From: Flavimobilis soli
GTDB taxonomy: Bacteria; Actinomycetota; Actinomycetes; Actinomycetales; Cellulomonadaceae
Length of the DNA stretch: 64,000 bases
Reading direction: 5' to 3'
Assembly: GCF_002564025.1 (NCBI RefSeq)
Contig: NZ_PDJH01000001.1
Span: forward strand, 2,046,001 to 2,110,000
Position 1 is the first letter of the stretch. The number at the start of each line of letters is the position of its first letter. Under the pieces are notes generated by a model. It worked only from the letters and a program-made list of their open reading frames with translations, did not search any database and had not been told where the DNA came from. Below, piece by piece: positions 1-9,590 of this stretch. The position numbers and the translations under genes are program-made.

Positions 1-62
1 AGAAGAACTACCGCACCGTGATCCTTCGGTCGCCAGCGACCGTCAAGGTCGCCAGGCGCTAG
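1..62 (+). CDS. possible 3' end of a CDS entering from the left edge
   Basis: One plus-strand frame is open from base 3 to a TAG at 60-62 and reads KNYRTVILRSPATVKVARR. Nearly every codon ends in G or C, as in real genes of this genome. It would end convergently 36 bp before the stop of the next minus-strand gene. Only 19 codons are visible, so no family can be named and the call rests on codon use alone. Confidence 0.4.
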   Translation, partial: KNYRTVILRSPATVKVARR

Positions 63-98
63 CGCAGGGAACGCACCAAGGCCAGGCTCAGACGACCG

Positions 99-509
99 TC
101 ACGGAGCTCGCTGGCCGGTCCAACGCACGCCGTCCCAGAACTCCTGCCCGCCCTGCGGGCTCGGGTACCAGCCTGGAGGTGTCGAAGCGAAGGGCGCCCC
201 GGCGCCGCCGATGACGGCGTGCGACTGGCACGCCATGACGAGTGCCACGACCCATCCGATGAAGGTCCACCCGAGGAGGACGTTGATCAGCGCGATCATG
301 CCGTGGTTGGAGCGCCCGCGGGTCGCGGCGATCGCCCAGGGCAGCATGTAGAACCCGCTCAGCACAGCGAGGACCCAGGCGATGACCACGACGGCTGGGT
401 CGACCACGCGGCGGTCGGTCACGTATGCGGGCGCGCTACCCCACGTCGTCCCGTAGGCGTGGGCGTAGGGCTGCGGCGGGTACGGCCCCGACGAGTACGG
501 GTCGGACAT
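99..509 (-). CDS. small membrane protein with C-terminal DUF2510 domain
   Basis: A 136-residue protein with three parts. Residues 1-35 are rich in Gly, Pro and Tyr. Two membrane helices follow (about 38-60 and 70-95), resembling the superinfection-immunity or TM2-like two-helix proteins of actinobacteria. The C-terminal motif PGWYPSPQGGQEFWDGVRWT is the DUF2510 signature (PGWYPDP...RWWDGxxWT). DUF2510 is a short module common on actinobacterial envelope proteins; its role is unknown. The GC-rich N-terminus and second helix suggest the tail is cytoplasmic, but topology is inferred. It is transcribed alone or with the preceding acyltransferase-like gene. Confidence 0.75.
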   Translation of the reverse strand: MSDPYSSGPYPPQPYAHAYGTTWGSAPAYVTDRRVVDPAVVVIAWVLAVLSGFYMLPWAIAATRGRSNHGMIALINVLLGWTFIGWVVALVMACQSHAVIGGAGAPFASTPPGWYPSPQGGQEFWDGVRWTGQRAP

Positions 510-545
510 GGGAATCAGCCATCCTCGGTCGGCGTCGGTGATCGA

Positions 546-1913
546 TCAGCTCACGGTAGCGCGGGCGAACCATCGTGCGGTTCGCGCGACGAGACGCTCG
601 AGGGGACCACGCCCGATGGTTGCGACCCACACGGTCGCGAAGACCATGAGGAGGATGCTCTGCTCGGCCCACTGGATCGGTCCCGGCGCTACGGAGTCGC
701 CCAGGACTGCGAGCGTGACGATGTGCAGCGAGTACGCCGTCAGCGGCATGCTGCCGAGCGCGGCCAGCGGGATCAGCAGCACCCGCAGGAACCGCGCGAG
801 GAGCAGGCACAGCGCGAGGACCATCAGCGCGATGCCGCCCGAGCCGACGACCTCGGAGACCCCGCCTGAGTGCGGGTAGTCCGCGAGCACCGACGAACGG
901 ATCGAGTCGAGGACCGAGGGCTCGTCAGGGTTGTCGATGATCGGCTCGTCGTCGGGCGCGTCCGTGGCGTTGTAGCACGAGACGTAGCTGCCGGGCCCTG
1001 GGTAGCGCTCGCACGTCATCCCGATGAGGTCGACGTCCTCGCCCGGGAGCGTCTCCGGCCCGGCAACCTTGTCGGAACCAGCGGGAGCCGTATCGGTTGA
1101 CGAGGTTGAGGTAACGGACGCGGACCCCGTCGAGGATGAGGGTGACGCGGCGACCGGCTCGTCGAGCTGCGTGCCGAGCATGCCGCCGATCGCGCCGGTG
1201 ATCGCGAGAGCGAGCCCGATCGCAAGCAGCCGTGCGGCGATCCCGAGCGAACGGAGCTGCGATCGGCCGACTGCCATCCCCGCGAACATCAGGGCGAGCC
1301 ACACCGGCACGGAGTACGTGGAGAAGAACGTGAAGGTCGCTCCGATACCGCCGTAGCGGTTGGTCGCAGCGAGCGTCGCGGCGACGACCGGGCCGAGCAC
1401 GCCGAGAAGCCCCGAGGCGACGAGGAGCCGCCGCCTCGACCAGCCCACGAACGGCGCGACGGCGACGAACAGCGCGCCGTACACGCACAGGATGATCGCG
1501 ACGGGAGTGCCGAGCGACTCGAGCACCAACCCGATGACGAAGACCGCGAGGCCTCTCCCGACGAGCGTGAGTCGCGTCCGGCGCACCGCGTCGTCGTCGG
1601 ACGGGTCGAGCTTGCGCGTCATGAGCGCGACCGACACGCCCGCGACGAGCGCGAAGAGCAGGGACGACCGCCCGTTCGCGAGCCCTGCCCACGTCGAGGG
1701 GTCGCTCCACTCCAGATCGGGCACCCCGCCGACGTGCGCGGCGATCATGCCGACGACGGCGACCGCGCGCGCGACGTCGACCCCCATCACGCGTGGTGGG
1801 CGCCCGAAGTCCTTCAGCCCACGCACGCCCAGCTTCCCCCTGCGCCCCCACGGCCTCCCGAGCCGGCGCTGCGGCGCCAGCTCGGGAGCGTGCGGGTCAT
1901 CCTGCGTAAGCAC
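546..1913 (-). CDS. polytopic membrane protein, heparan-alpha-glucosaminide acetyltransferase/DUF418-like
   Basis: About 455 residues. After a basic cytoplasmic N-terminus comes the motif MGVDVARAVAVVGMIAAHVG (from about residue 43). This is typical of the first helix of the heparan-alpha-glucosaminide N-acetyltransferase catalytic domain and related DUF418/DUF1624 proteins. Roughly ten further hydrophobic helices follow, the last ones carrying the LTAYSLHIV-type motif. The family is thought to move acyl groups across the membrane; the substrate here is unknown. An exported loop around residues 250-295 is an unusual Ser/Thr/Ala-rich linker. The chosen GTG start overlaps the end of the upstream kinase gene by 17 bases, implying co-transcription; a later start nearer the first helix is possible. 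Confidence 0.7.
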   Translation of the reverse strand: MLTQDDPHAPELAPQRRLGRPWGRRGKLGVRGLKDFGRPPRVMGVDVARAVAVVGMIAAHVGGVPDLEWSDPSTWAGLANGRSSLLFALVAGVSVALMTRKLDPSDDDAVRRTRLTLVGRGLAVFVIGLVLESLGTPVAIILCVYGALFVAVAPFVGWSRRRLLVASGLLGVLGPVVAATLAATNRYGGIGATFTFFSTYSVPVWLALMFAGMAVGRSQLRSLGIAARLLAIGLALAITGAIGGMLGTQLDEPVAASPSSSTGSASVTSTSSTDTAPAGSDKVAGPETLPGEDVDLIGMTCERYPGPGSYVSCYNATDAPDDEPIIDNPDEPSVLDSIRSSVLADYPHSGGVSEVVGSGGIALMVLALCLLLARFLRVLLIPLAALGSMPLTAYSLHIVTLAVLGDSVAPGPIQWAEQSILLMVFATVWVATIGRGPLERLVARTARWFARATVS

Positions 1914-2706
1914 CCTGCCAAGCAGACGTGAAGGGCGCGTTGGACGGCAGGCGTGCCTCGACCGCAGCGGTCACGAAGTCCTTGGCGACGGCGACGGCGT
2001 CACGCACCGACGCGCCCTTCGCGAGCTCCGCGGTGATTGCCGCTGCGAACGTGCAGCCGGCGCCGGAGACGCGCTCCTCGCCGATCTTCGGACGGGAGAA
2101 CACCTCGACGCCGTCGTCGGAGACGAGCACGTCGACGGCGTCCGGACCGGGAAGCTCGACGCCGCCCTTCGCGACGACGAATGGAACACCCAGCTCGTGG
2201 ATGCGCTTCGCGGCGGCGACCAGCTCGTCGACCGTCGTGATGTCGTCGACGCCCGCGAGCGTCTTCGTCTCGAAGAGGTTCGGCGTGACGACCGTCGCGA
2301 GGGGGAGGACCTTCTCGCGCAGAGCCGTGTCCGTGTCGAGCGCGGCGCCCGGCTCCTGGCCCTTGCAGATGAGCACCGGGTCGAGCACGACGTGCTTGAA
2401 CGAACGGGCGGAGACCTCGCGGGCGACCGTCTCGATCGTCACGGGCGTGCCGAGCATGCCGATCTTGACCACGTCGATGTCGTGGACCGCCGTCGCGGCC
2501 TCGATCTGGTCAGCGATGACGGGCGCGTCGACCGGCACGAAGCGGTGCCCCCAGTCGTTCTTCGGGTCGAACGACACGATGCACGTCAGCGCCCCCGAAC
2601 CGTGCACTCCCAGCTGCTGGAACGTCTTGAGATCAGCCTGGATGCCGGCGCCGCCGGAAGCCTCAGACCCTGCCACGACTAGTGCGAAATCAACCATGGG
2701 CACCAT
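1897..2706 (-). CDS. thiD: hydroxymethylpyrimidine/pyridoxine kinase, ThiD/PdxK family
   Basis: A ribokinase-fold kinase of about 269 residues that phosphorylates HMP/HMP-phosphate (thiamine) or pyridoxal/pyridoxine (vitamin B6). The N-terminal motif GSEASGGAGIQADLKTF is the family substrate and anion-hole signature. VTPNLFE and the GAGCTF stretch near the C-terminus supply the ATP site and catalytic base. The motif DPVLICKG resembles the B. subtilis PdxK (formerly ThiD) branch, so pyridoxal kinase activity is a real alternative. Of three close ATG codons, the one at 2706 has AGGGG five bases upstream; a start at 2697 is also possible. No TPP riboswitch core is visible upstream and no other thiamine gene is nearby. 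Confidence 0.85.
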   Translation of the reverse strand: MVPMVDFALVVAGSEASGGAGIQADLKTFQQLGVHGSGALTCIVSFDPKNDWGHRFVPVDAPVIADQIEAATAVHDIDVVKIGMLGTPVTIETVAREVSARSFKHVVLDPVLICKGQEPGAALDTDTALREKVLPLATVVTPNLFETKTLAGVDDITTVDELVAAAKRIHELGVPFVVAKGGVELPGPDAVDVLVSDDGVEVFSRPKIGEERVSGAGCTFAAAITAELAKGASVRDAVAVAKDFVTAAVEARLPSNAPFTSAWQGAYAG

Positions 2707-2790
2707 TGTGGCCCCTGCGCGGTGGAGGCCTGGCAATGGTCCGTACGGCGGGCGCTCAACCTGATTCCCTGTGCGTCCGGGGGGACGACG

Positions 2791-2821
2791 ACGGCCCCCT
2801 TCCTGGCGGGAAGGGGGCCGT
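2791..2821 (-). terminator. Rho-independent-like hairpin after the DUF4352 gene
   Basis: A perfect 13-bp stem (ACGGCCCCCTTCC with its complement) closes a 5-base TGGCG loop. It lies 20 bases past the stop of the minus-strand proline-rich membrane protein. There is no clear T tract, as usual for high-GC actinobacteria. Confidence 0.7.
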
Positions 2822-2840
2822 AGATCTGTGCGTCAGTCCG

Positions 2841-3812
2841 TTACTTCACCGCGACGAAGGTGTCGTCAGAAAACATGCCGGGGGAGACTGCGAGAACGCC
2901 CTGCTCCCAGCCGTCTGCGGGCACCTCGAGGATCCGGTCCCCGGCAGTGGAACCGCCCGCATAGAGGGTCGTCATGGAGTCGAAGCTGTCCTCCGCGACG
3001 AACAAGGTCGACGCGTCGAGACTGTCGACGGTCGTACCGTCGGCGGTCACGAAGTTCACCGTGGCCCACGGGGTCGAGCCCTGCGGATCGTCGCCGTCGT
3101 AGGTAGCGGTCAGGTTGACGAGAAGGAGGACCGATCCCTCGGCCGCCTTGGAGCCGAACGAGTCCTCCTCGACCTTCGCGACCGAGTTGATCGTCACCGT
3201 CCAGTCGTCACCAGTGACGGCAGACCCGAGCGGTGCGGGATTGTCGCGTGTCGAGCCGAGCCCGGCGTCCGCTGAGTCCCGTGAGCCGCCGGGGGCTACG
3301 ACGGTCGTCCCGGTCGCGTCGTCGACGGCGTCCTTGAACACGCTGGCGAAGGCGACGTTGATGACGATGCCGATGACGACGGCGAGCGCGCCCAGGATCA
3401 CGCCCGCCAGGGCGAGCCCTTTACCGGTGCCTGTGTTCTTGGCCTTGGTGAGGCCCACGATCGCCAGCACGACGCCGACGAGGCCCATGATGATCCCGCC
3501 GATGTTGAGCACCGGGACGAAAGAGCCGAGGAAGCCCAGCAGCCCGAGGACGAATCCCGCGACAGCGAGGCCGTTGCCCGGCTTCTTCGGTGCCATGGTC
3601 GGGGCCCCGTACGGCGCCATCGGCGGCGCGCCGTACGGCGCAGCTTGCGGGGTGCCATACGGCGCAGCTTGCGGGGCGCCGTAGGGCATGCCTGGAGGCT
3701 GCGTCTGCTGGGGGCTCTCGGGAGGGACCGGCTGTCCGCCGTACGGGGAGCCGGGCGGGGGCACAGGCGGTGGGGCTTGACCTTCGGCGGGGCCCTCAGG
3801 GTTGCTGTTCAT
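2841..3812 (-). CDS. proline-rich membrane protein with DUF4190-like helices and DUF4352-like domain
   Basis: A 323-residue protein. Residues 1-85 are Pro/Gly/Ala/Tyr-rich with imperfect PYGxPQAA and MAPYGAP repeats. Two membrane helices follow (about 92-120 and 130-160, GNGLAVAGFVLGLLGFLG and a Gly/Ala/Val-rich helix), matching the DUF4190 pattern. An exported C-terminal domain (about 200-323) has the features of DUF4352: an immunoglobulin-like fold that often follows a lipid or membrane anchor and has no known ligand. The ATG at 3812 has GGAG six bases upstream and is preferred to an upstream TTG. Its hairpin terminator lies just downstream. Function unknown; likely an envelope sensor or structural protein. 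Confidence 0.75.
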   Translation of the reverse strand: MNSNPEGPAEGQAPPPVPPPGSPYGGQPVPPESPQQTQPPGMPYGAPQAAPYGTPQAAPYGAPPMAPYGAPTMAPKKPGNGLAVAGFVLGLLGFLGSFVPVLNIGGIIMGLVGVVLAIVGLTKAKNTGTGKGLALAGVILGALAVVIGIVINVAFASVFKDAVDDATGTTVVAPGGSRDSADAGLGSTRDNPAPLGSAVTGDDWTVTINSVAKVEEDSFGSKAAEGSVLLLVNLTATYDGDDPQGSTPWATVNFVTADGTTVDSLDASTLFVAEDSFDSMTTLYAGGSTAGDRILEVPADGWEQGVLAVSPGMFSDDTFVAVK

Positions 3813-4089
3813 CGAATACTCCAACTGTTGTGGACCGGCACGCCCCAGATTGCCGAGGGGGCGGTCTTCGCCCCGTCAGACTGGATCTGCATGCGGCGAG
3901 GGGGCGCGGCTGCTGTCGGTGCGCACTGCCGCGAAGATGCCGCATGGCCCACCTGGGCTTGACAGTAGCGGTGGCGGGCTGGCGCGGGCCAGGGCCAGGA
4001 ACGTCCTCCCCGCGCGCACCGCAGCCCCAGTTCGTCTGGCGTGGGGGATCGGTGTGCCGTCTCTGCTGAGCGTCAGCCGCCGGGCGGCG

Positions 4090-4989
4090 TCAACCGAGTG
4101 CAGCGATGATCCGCGCCGCCGCAGCTCGGTCGTCGCCGTCGAGCGGGAGCAGCGGCCGGGGGAGGGACGGCGTCTCGACGAGGCCGAGCAGCTCGACGAG
4201 CGTTGCAGAGACGCGGACGCCCGTGTTCGCGCGGACGAGGTCCCACAGCGGCGCAAGGTTCGCGACGGCGTCCTGCACCGTCTCGTCGCCCGCGCGGGCG
4301 GCGCGGGCGAGCGGCACGACGACGTCAGGCAGCGCGCCGCCGACCGTCGAGTGCCACGTGTCCGCGCCCGCGAGCAGGCCCGCAGGGCCGGACGCGTCGC
4401 CCGAGAAGCCGAGCGTCACGCCGTCGGGCAGGGCAGCGCGCAGCTCTGCGACGCGCCGGCGCGACTCGCCCGGACCGGTCGTCGGGCCGGGCGTCTTGAT
4501 GCCGCCAACGCCCGGCAGAGTGGCGAGCTCCGCGAGGAGACCGCGGGACATGTCGACGCGCGTCGTGCCCGGGTTGTCGTAGACGACGAGAGGCACGTCG
4601 AGCCCAACGAGCACGTCGGTGAAGAGGGCGATCACCTCGGCGTCGACGAGCGGCACGTACCCGACCGGCGCGAGCAGGACGGCGGCCGCGCCTGCAGCCT
4701 GCGCGTCGTCGGCGTGCGCGCGGACGAGCGATGTGCGCAGCCCCGAGACACCCGCGACGACCGGAAGGTCCGTGTGCTCGACGGCCGCCCGCACGACCTC
4801 CGCCCGCTCCTCGCGGCTCAGGTGCATCGCGGCTCCCGTCGACCCGAGGACGCCGAGCCCGTCGACCCCCGCGGCTGTCGCCCGCTCGACGAGCCGCGCG
4901 AACGCGGCGACGTCGACGCAGTCGTGCTGCACAGGCGTCGGAAGGTAGGCGATCAGCCCGGTCGGGGCGGAGAGGCGCGGGGCGGTCAT
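4090..4989 (-). CDS. dihydrodipicolinate synthase (DapA) family aldolase
   Basis: A 299-residue class I aldolase of the DapA/NAL family, which condenses or cleaves pyruvate-type substrates through a Schiff base. The family lysine is in GGIKTPG and the proton-relay tyrosine in VVYDNPG. The usual GSTGAAMHLSREER motif replaces the GTTGE of true DapA. That replacement, together with the absence of lysine genes nearby, argues for a catabolic family member (for example a 2-keto-acid or sugar-acid lyase) rather than lysine biosynthesis. The start used is the ATG in front of TAPRLSAPTGL; the longer open frame upstream has no family match. It stands alone between unrelated minus-strand genes. Confidence 0.8.
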   Translation of the reverse strand: MTAPRLSAPTGLIAYLPTPVQHDCVDVAAFARLVERATAAGVDGLGVLGSTGAAMHLSREERAEVVRAAVEHTDLPVVAGVSGLRTSLVRAHADDAQAAGAAAVLLAPVGYVPLVDAEVIALFTDVLVGLDVPLVVYDNPGTTRVDMSRGLLAELATLPGVGGIKTPGPTTGPGESRRRVAELRAALPDGVTLGFSGDASGPAGLLAGADTWHSTVGGALPDVVVPLARAARAGDETVQDAVANLAPLWDLVRANTGVRVSATLVELLGLVETPSLPRPLLPLDGDDRAAAARIIAALG

Positions 4990-5054
4990 GTCACCGACCG
5001 TAGCCGCGGGCGCCCGCAGACGGACACGGCCGGCCCGCGTCCTGAGACGCGGCT

Positions 5055-5891
5055 TCAGTCCACCGGGTTGCAGCGGGCGAGCAGGTACTCGAGATAGTCG
5101 ACGTCGGGGCGCCACGGCTCGAGGTTCCAGCTCTCCTTCGTCGGGGCGCCGAGGGCGTGGCAGCGCAGCTGCTTGTCCATGACCGACGTCGCAGCCTTCG
5201 GTTCCGCGGCGGCGAGCGCCTGCCGCACCGCCTCGAGCGCGGCGACCGAGCCGGAGCGGCCGAACGCCGTCGGGAAGACCTGCAGCGATCTGCCACCCTC
5301 GAGGCGGTCCGCCCACTCGGCGCGGTCGAGCGCCGACGGCGCGACGTCGAGCGTCACCGTCACAGGAAGCTGTGCCGTGCCGCGGGCACGGAGCCGCACC
5401 TCGAGCCGCTCGCCGTCACCCTCCACGAGCGTGCCGACGGGCGTGCCCGCCGCGTCCTTCGCCGTCGGCGGCGCCAGGCCGCCCACCTCGGGCCGCGCAT
5501 CGTCGACGAGCACCGCTGACCGGTCCGACTGCACCTCCCAGCGCGCGCCCTCAGGCGCGGGCAGCGCGAGGACCGCGTCGCGGGTCGCGAACGTCGCCAC
5601 GACCTGCACTGCGCCCTCGCCGAGGTCGCTCGTCCCGGTCGTGAGCGCGCCGTCGGACAGCGCGACGGCGAAAGTCCGGCCGAGCCCGTCCGTCACCTCG
5701 AGCCCCGCAGGGCTCGGTGTCGCGGTGGGAGCCGACGTCGCGCTCGCGGTGGTCGGCGGCAGGACGGTCGGGGCCGGGATCGACGGCCGCGAGCACCCGG
5801 CGAGCAGGAGCGCGGCGATCGCGACCGTGCACGACGCCGCGCGCACCCCGCGCGGGGTGTGCCCGGACGGGCGGAGGACGGTGGGGCGCAC
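5055..5891 (-). CDS. secreted lipoprotein with C-terminal DUF2599 domain
   Basis: A 278-residue lipoprotein. A basic start and hydrophobic stretch end in the lipobox LLAGC, so the mature protein begins at the lipidated Cys near residue 33. A Pro/Thr/Ala linker follows. The C-terminal 45 residues (DKQLRCHALGAPTKESWNLE onward, with paired Cys in RCHA and ARCNP) match the DUF2599 pattern of WNLEPWRP and a disulfide. DUF2599 proteins are small exported actinobacterial proteins of unknown function. The middle region looks like a beta-rich domain. Monocistronic on the minus strand, divergent from the LysE gene. Confidence 0.75.
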   Translation of the reverse strand: MRPTVLRPSGHTPRGVRAASCTVAIAALLLAGCSRPSIPAPTVLPPTTASATSAPTATPSPAGLEVTDGLGRTFAVALSDGALTTGTSDLGEGAVQVVATFATRDAVLALPAPEGARWEVQSDRSAVLVDDARPEVGGLAPPTAKDAAGTPVGTLVEGDGERLEVRLRARGTAQLPVTVTLDVAPSALDRAEWADRLEGGRSLQVFPTAFGRSGSVAALEAVRQALAAAEPKAATSVMDKQLRCHALGAPTKESWNLEPWRPDVDYLEYLLARCNPVD

Positions 5892-6066
5892 GCGTCGAGG
5901 CTAACCGCCCACGCGGACGAGCGCCCCGGCCCGCACGCCCCCGGCCGACCCGCCCGGATCGGGCAGCGGAGGCAGGGTGCCGCTCCTGGGAGGCGAGCGC
6001 AGCGCGGCGCCCACCGCCTCGCGAATTACGAGGCGCACCGGAACACCAGGGGCATAGCATCCGGGC

Positions 6067-6687
6067 ATGACATGGCAGGTGTGGGCGGCGTTCCTCGGTG
6101 CGTCGCTCGCGATCAGCCTGTCGCCCGGCGCCGGCGCGGTGACGTCCATGTCGACCGGTCTCGCGGTCGGGCTGCGGCGCGGCTACTGGAACATCCTGGG
6201 CCTGCAGATCGGCGTCGTCCTCCAGATCGGCGTCGTCGCCGTGGGCGTCGGAGCGCTGATCGCAGGCTCCGACGTCGCGTTCGAGGTCATCAAGTGGTTC
6301 GGCGTCGCGTACCTCGCCTACCTCGCGATCGCGCAGTGGCGCGCGGCCCCCGCCGAGGCGGACGTGACCGTCGAGGTCGCCGAGCTCAGCCCGCGTGCGC
6401 TCGTCACGCGCGGCTTCCTCGTCAACGCGTCCAACCCCAAGGCCGTCGTCTTCATGCTCGCCGTGCTGCCGCAGTTCCTCGCCCCGGCGCGCCCGCTCGT
6501 GCCGCAGTACCTCGCGATCACCGCGACCATGGTCGCGGTCGACGTCCTCGTCATGACCGGCTACACCGGGTTCGCCGCCAAGGTGCTGCGCGCGCTGCGC
6601 TCCCCGCGCCAGCAGCGCGCCGTCAACCGCGGCTTCGCGTGCGCGTTCGCGCTCGCGGCGCTCCTCCTGGCGCTCATCCGGCACTGA
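6067..6687 (+). CDS. LysE/RhtB family amino-acid exporter
   Basis: A 206-residue membrane protein with about six helices. The start WQVWAAFLGASLAISLSPGAG carries the SPGA motif of the LysE/RhtB family, and NPKAVVFMLAVLPQF is the second family hallmark. Such proteins export amino acids or derivatives (Thr, homoserine, Leu, Lys) with the proton gradient; the substrate here cannot be told. No adjacent LysR-type regulator is present. The gene is divergent from the DUF2599 lipoprotein and followed by a small perfect palindrome (6707-6722) that may be a weak terminator. Confidence 0.85.
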   Translation: MTWQVWAAFLGASLAISLSPGAGAVTSMSTGLAVGLRRGYWNILGLQIGVVLQIGVVAVGVGALIAGSDVAFEVIKWFGVAYLAYLAIAQWRAAPAEADVTVEVAELSPRALVTRGFLVNASNPKAVVFMLAVLPQFLAPARPLVPQYLAITATMVAVDVLVMTGYTGFAAKVLRALRSPRQQRAVNRGFACAFALAALLLALIRH

Positions 6688-6706
6688 GCCGGCAGCGCCC
6701 GCGCAC

Positions 6707-6722
6707 GGGCCGACGTCGGCCC
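6707..6722 (+). terminator. small palindromic hairpin after lysE-like gene
   Basis: The 16-base GGGCCGACGTCGGCCC is perfectly self-complementary and could form a 6-bp stem with a 4-base loop. It begins 20 bases after the exporter stop. No T tract; it may be only a chance GC palindrome. Confidence 0.3.
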
Positions 6723-6926
6723 TCCCGCCGCGCGGCGACCGCGCGCTCCTGCGCGGCGTGAGACGCGCGGCGGACGACGACGGCGCCTGGATAGACTGAC
6801 GCCGTCTCGCCCGCACGGATGAGCACCCGGACGCACCTGCCGCCCGGCGCCCGCACGGGCGCCGCCCGGCTCCACGCGGACGATGCCGGCTCGCCGTACG
6901 CTCGCCCACCAGACCTGAGGGAACCG

Positions 6927-9251
6927 ATGACCGCGCCCAAGCCCACCCTGGACACCGTCGAGAACGCAGCGGCCACACCGGACGAGCAGCAGCCGTTCGC
7001 CGAGCTCGGGCTCAAGCCCGACGAGTATCAGCGGATCCGCGACATCCTCGGACGCCGCCCCACCGCCGCCGAGCTCGCGATGTACTCGGTCATGTGGTCC
7101 GAGCACTGCTCGTACAAGTCCTCCAAGGTGCACCTGTCGAAGTTCGGCAAGAAGACCACCGACGAGATGAAGAAGCACCTCCTCGTCGGCATCGGCGAGA
7201 ACGCAGGCGTCGTCGACATCGGCGACGGCTGGGCCGTCACGTTCAAGGTCGAGTCGCACAACCACCCGTCGTTCGTCGAGCCCTACCAGGGCGCCGCGAC
7301 CGGCGTCGGCGGCATCGTCCGCGACATCATCTCGATGGGTGCCCGCCCCGTCGCCGTCATGGACCAGCTGCGCTTCGGCGCCGTCGACCACCCCGACACA
7401 GCGCGCGTCGTGCACGGTGTCGTGTCCGGCGTCGGCGGCTACGGCAACTCGCTCGGCCTGCCCAACATCGGCGGCGAGCTCGTCTTCGACGCGTCCTACC
7501 AGGGCAACCCGCTCGTCAACGCGCTGTGCCTCGGCGTGCTGCGCCACGAGGACATCCACCTCGCCAACGCCTCCGGCGTCGGCAACAAGGTCGTGCTGTT
7601 CGGCGCCCGCACGGGCGGCGACGGCATCGGCGGCGCCTCGATCCTCGCGTCCGAGACGTTCGAGGACGGCGTCCCCGCGAAGCGCCCGTCCGTCCAGGTC
7701 GGCGACCCGTTCATGGAGAAGGTGCTCATCGAGTGCTGCCTCGAGCTGTACGCGGCGAAGGTCGTCGAGGGCATCCAGGACCTCGGCGCGGCCGGCATCT
7801 CGTGCGCGACGTCGGAGCTCGCCTCGAACGGTGACGGCGGCATGCACGTGTGGCTCGACGACGTCCTGCTGCGCGACCCCACGCTCAACGCCGGCGAGAT
7901 CCTCATGTCGGAGTCGCAGGAGCGCATGATGGCGGTCGTCACGCCGGAGAAGCTCGACGAGTTCCTCGCGATCACGAAGAAGTGGGACGTCGAGACCGCC
8001 GTGATCGGCGAGGTCAACGACTCGGGCCGCCTGACGATCGACCACCACGGTCAGCGCATCGTCGATGTCGACCCGCGCACGGTCGCGCACGAGGGCCCGG
8101 TCTACAACCGCCCGTACGCGCGCCCGGCCTGGCAGGACGGCCTCAACGCCGACACGACCGTCGCTGCGGGCCTCGCCCGCCCCGAGACGGGCGACGAGCT
8201 GCTCGCGACCGCCCTGCAGATCCTCGGCTCGCCCAACCACTCCTCCAAGGCGTGGGTGACGAACCAGTACGACCGCTTCGTGCAGGGCAACACCGCGCTC
8301 GCGCAGCCCGACGACTCCGGCGTCATCCGCGTCGACGAGTCGACGGGCCTCGGTGTCGCGCTTGCGACCGACGCGAACGGCCGCTACGCGAAGCTCGACC
8401 CGCGCACGGGCGCCCAGCTCGCGCTCGCGGAGGCGTACCGCAACGTCGCGACGACGGGAGCCCGTCCGCTCGCGATCACCGACTGCCTCAACTTCGGCTC
8501 GCCCGAGGACCCCGACTCGATGTGGCAGCTCGTCGAGGCGATCGAGGGCCTCGCCGACGGCTGCGCCGAGCTCGGCACGCCCGTCACGGGCGGAAACGTG
8601 TCCCTCTACAACGGCACGGGCGAGCCCGGCCAGATCGACTCGTCGATCCACCCGACGCCCGTCGTCGGCGTGCTCGGCGTGATCGACGACGTCACCCGCG
8701 CGACCGGCTCCGGCTGGCGCAACCCGGGCGAGTCGATCTTCCTGCTCGGCACCACGCGCGCCGAGCTCGACGGCTCCGCGTGGGCCGACGTCGTGCACCA
8801 GCACCTCGGCGGCCTGCCGCCGCGCCTCGACCTCGCCGCCGAGAAGGCGCTCGCCGACGTCCTCATCAACGCGAGCCGCGACGAGCTCGTCGACGCCGCG
8901 CACGACCTCTCCGAGGGCGGCCTGGTCCAGGCGCTCGTCGAGGCGAGCCTGCGCTACGGCGTCGGCGCGACCGTGTCGCTCGACGCGCTCCTCGAGCGCG
9001 ACGGCCTCACCGCGTTCGAGGCGCTGTTCTCCGAGTCGACCGCCCGCGCGATCGTGTCCGTCCCCCGCGGCGAGGAGGTGCGCCTCGTCGACGCGTGCGT
9101 CGCCCGCGGCGTCCCCCACCTGCGCCTCGGCGAGACCGGCGCGACGACGGAGGACGACGCCGAGGCGCTCGTCGTCGAGGGCGTGTTCACGCTGCCGCTC
9201 GACCAGGCCCGCGAGGTCTTCGAGGGCGCGCTGCCCGCGATCTTCGGCTGA
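6927..9251 (+). CDS. purL: phosphoribosylformylglycinamidine synthase subunit PurL
   Basis: A 774-residue small-type FGAM synthase II, which converts FGAR to FGAM in step 4 of purine synthesis using ammonia from PurQ, with PurS as scaffold. The family signature [16 protein letters not shown] is near residue 55, followed by two AIRS-like halves ([14 protein letters not shown] and GNVSLYNG motifs). A GAGGGA ribosome site lies 5 bases before the ATG at 6927; the open frame upstream to 6819 has no family match. purS and purQ are not in the window, so PurL is separated from them here or they lie outside. purF and purM are 35 kb away. Confidence 0.96.
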   Translation: MTAPKPTLDTVENAAATPDEQQPFAELGLKPDEYQRIRDILGRRPTAAELAMYSVMWSEHCSYKSSKVHLSKFGKKTTDEMKKHLLVGIGENAGVVDIGDGWAVTFKVESHNHPSFVEPYQGAATGVGGIVRDIISMGARPVAVMDQLRFGAVDHPDTARVVHGVVSGVGGYGNSLGLPNIGGELVFDASYQGNPLVNALCLGVLRHEDIHLANASGVGNKVVLFGARTGGDGIGGASILASETFEDGVPAKRPSVQVGDPFMEKVLIECCLELYAAKVVEGIQDLGAAGISCATSELASNGDGGMHVWLDDVLLRDPTLNAGEILMSESQERMMAVVTPEKLDEFLAITKKWDVETAVIGEVNDSGRLTIDHHGQRIVDVDPRTVAHEGPVYNRPYARPAWQDGLNADTTVAAGLARPETGDELLATALQILGSPNHSSKAWVTNQYDRFVQGNTALAQPDDSGVIRVDESTGLGVALATDANGRYAKLDPRTGAQLALAEAYRNVATTGARPLAITDCLNFGSPEDPDSMWQLVEAIEGLADGCAELGTPVTGGNVSLYNGTGEPGQIDSSIHPTPVVGVLGVIDDVTRATGSGWRNPGESIFLLGTTRAELDGSAWADVVHQHLGGLPPRLDLAAEKALADVLINASRDELVDAAHDLSEGGLVQALVEASLRYGVGATVSLDALLERDGLTAFEALFSESTARAIVSVPRGEEVRLVDACVARGVPHLRLGETGATTEDDAEALVVEGVFTLPLDQAREVFEGALPAIFG

Positions 9252-9309
9252 GGCGCGGGGCGGGCTGCGGCGCCGCGCGGCAGGCGCCCCACGAAGCAGG
9301 CGCTCCGGC

Positions 9310-9450
9310 GCGAGGTAGGGCCGTCCACGCGAGGTAAGGCGTTGCACGGCCCTACCTCGCGTGCGGGGCCCTACCTCGCGTGCGGCGACCTGCCCGGCGA
9401 GGGGATTTCTTGGGACGGGGCCCTACCTCGCGTGCGGGGCCCTACTTCAC
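9310..9450. repeat. GCGAGGTAGGGCC inverted-repeat cluster, left of the nitrate operon
   Basis: Copies of a roughly 18-base unit built on GCGAGGTAGGGCC occur here twice in one orientation (9310, 9329) and at least four times in the other (9347, 9368, 9418, 9438, the last degenerate). The outermost pair forms a perfect 15-bp stem (9310-9324 with 9346-9360). The cluster occupies most of the 339-base gap between purL and the nitrate transporter. The same unit recurs at 22728-22815, just past the other end of the nitrate cluster. It may act as transcription terminators, or be a dispersed non-coding element. Confidence 0.85.
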
Positions 9451-9508
9451 GGAGCCGGGCACCGGCCTCGCGGCCTCACAGCGGCCGGTCCCGCGCTGTG
9501 CGGACAAC

Positions 9509-9524
9509 GTTACGGGCGGTTTAC
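9509..9524 (+). promoter_or_regulatory. putative GlnR box upstream of the nitrate transporter
   Basis: GTTAC, six bases, then TTTAC gives the AC-N9-AC spacing of actinobacterial GlnR half-site pairs. It lies 67 bases before the transporter start. A similar pair precedes nirB at 17026-17042. The motif is short and degenerate, so support comes from its position before two nitrogen genes. Confidence 0.45.
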
Positions 9525-9590
9525 CCCGACCCTGCGGGGGCGAAACAACGCGCCTAAAGACTCCTTCCACGCCCCTGGAAGGAGCCCGCC

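Noticed and set aside
1897..2840. TPP riboswitch before the ThiD/PdxK gene
   Set aside because: The short leader has a terminator of the upstream gene but no CTGAGA or ACCTGA core.
6561..9347. Very long minus-strand open frame opposite purL (and similar ones opposite nirB and others)
   Set aside because: Arg/Asp/Ala-rich shadow frames are produced by high third-position GC on the coding strand; no domain or ribosome site supports them.
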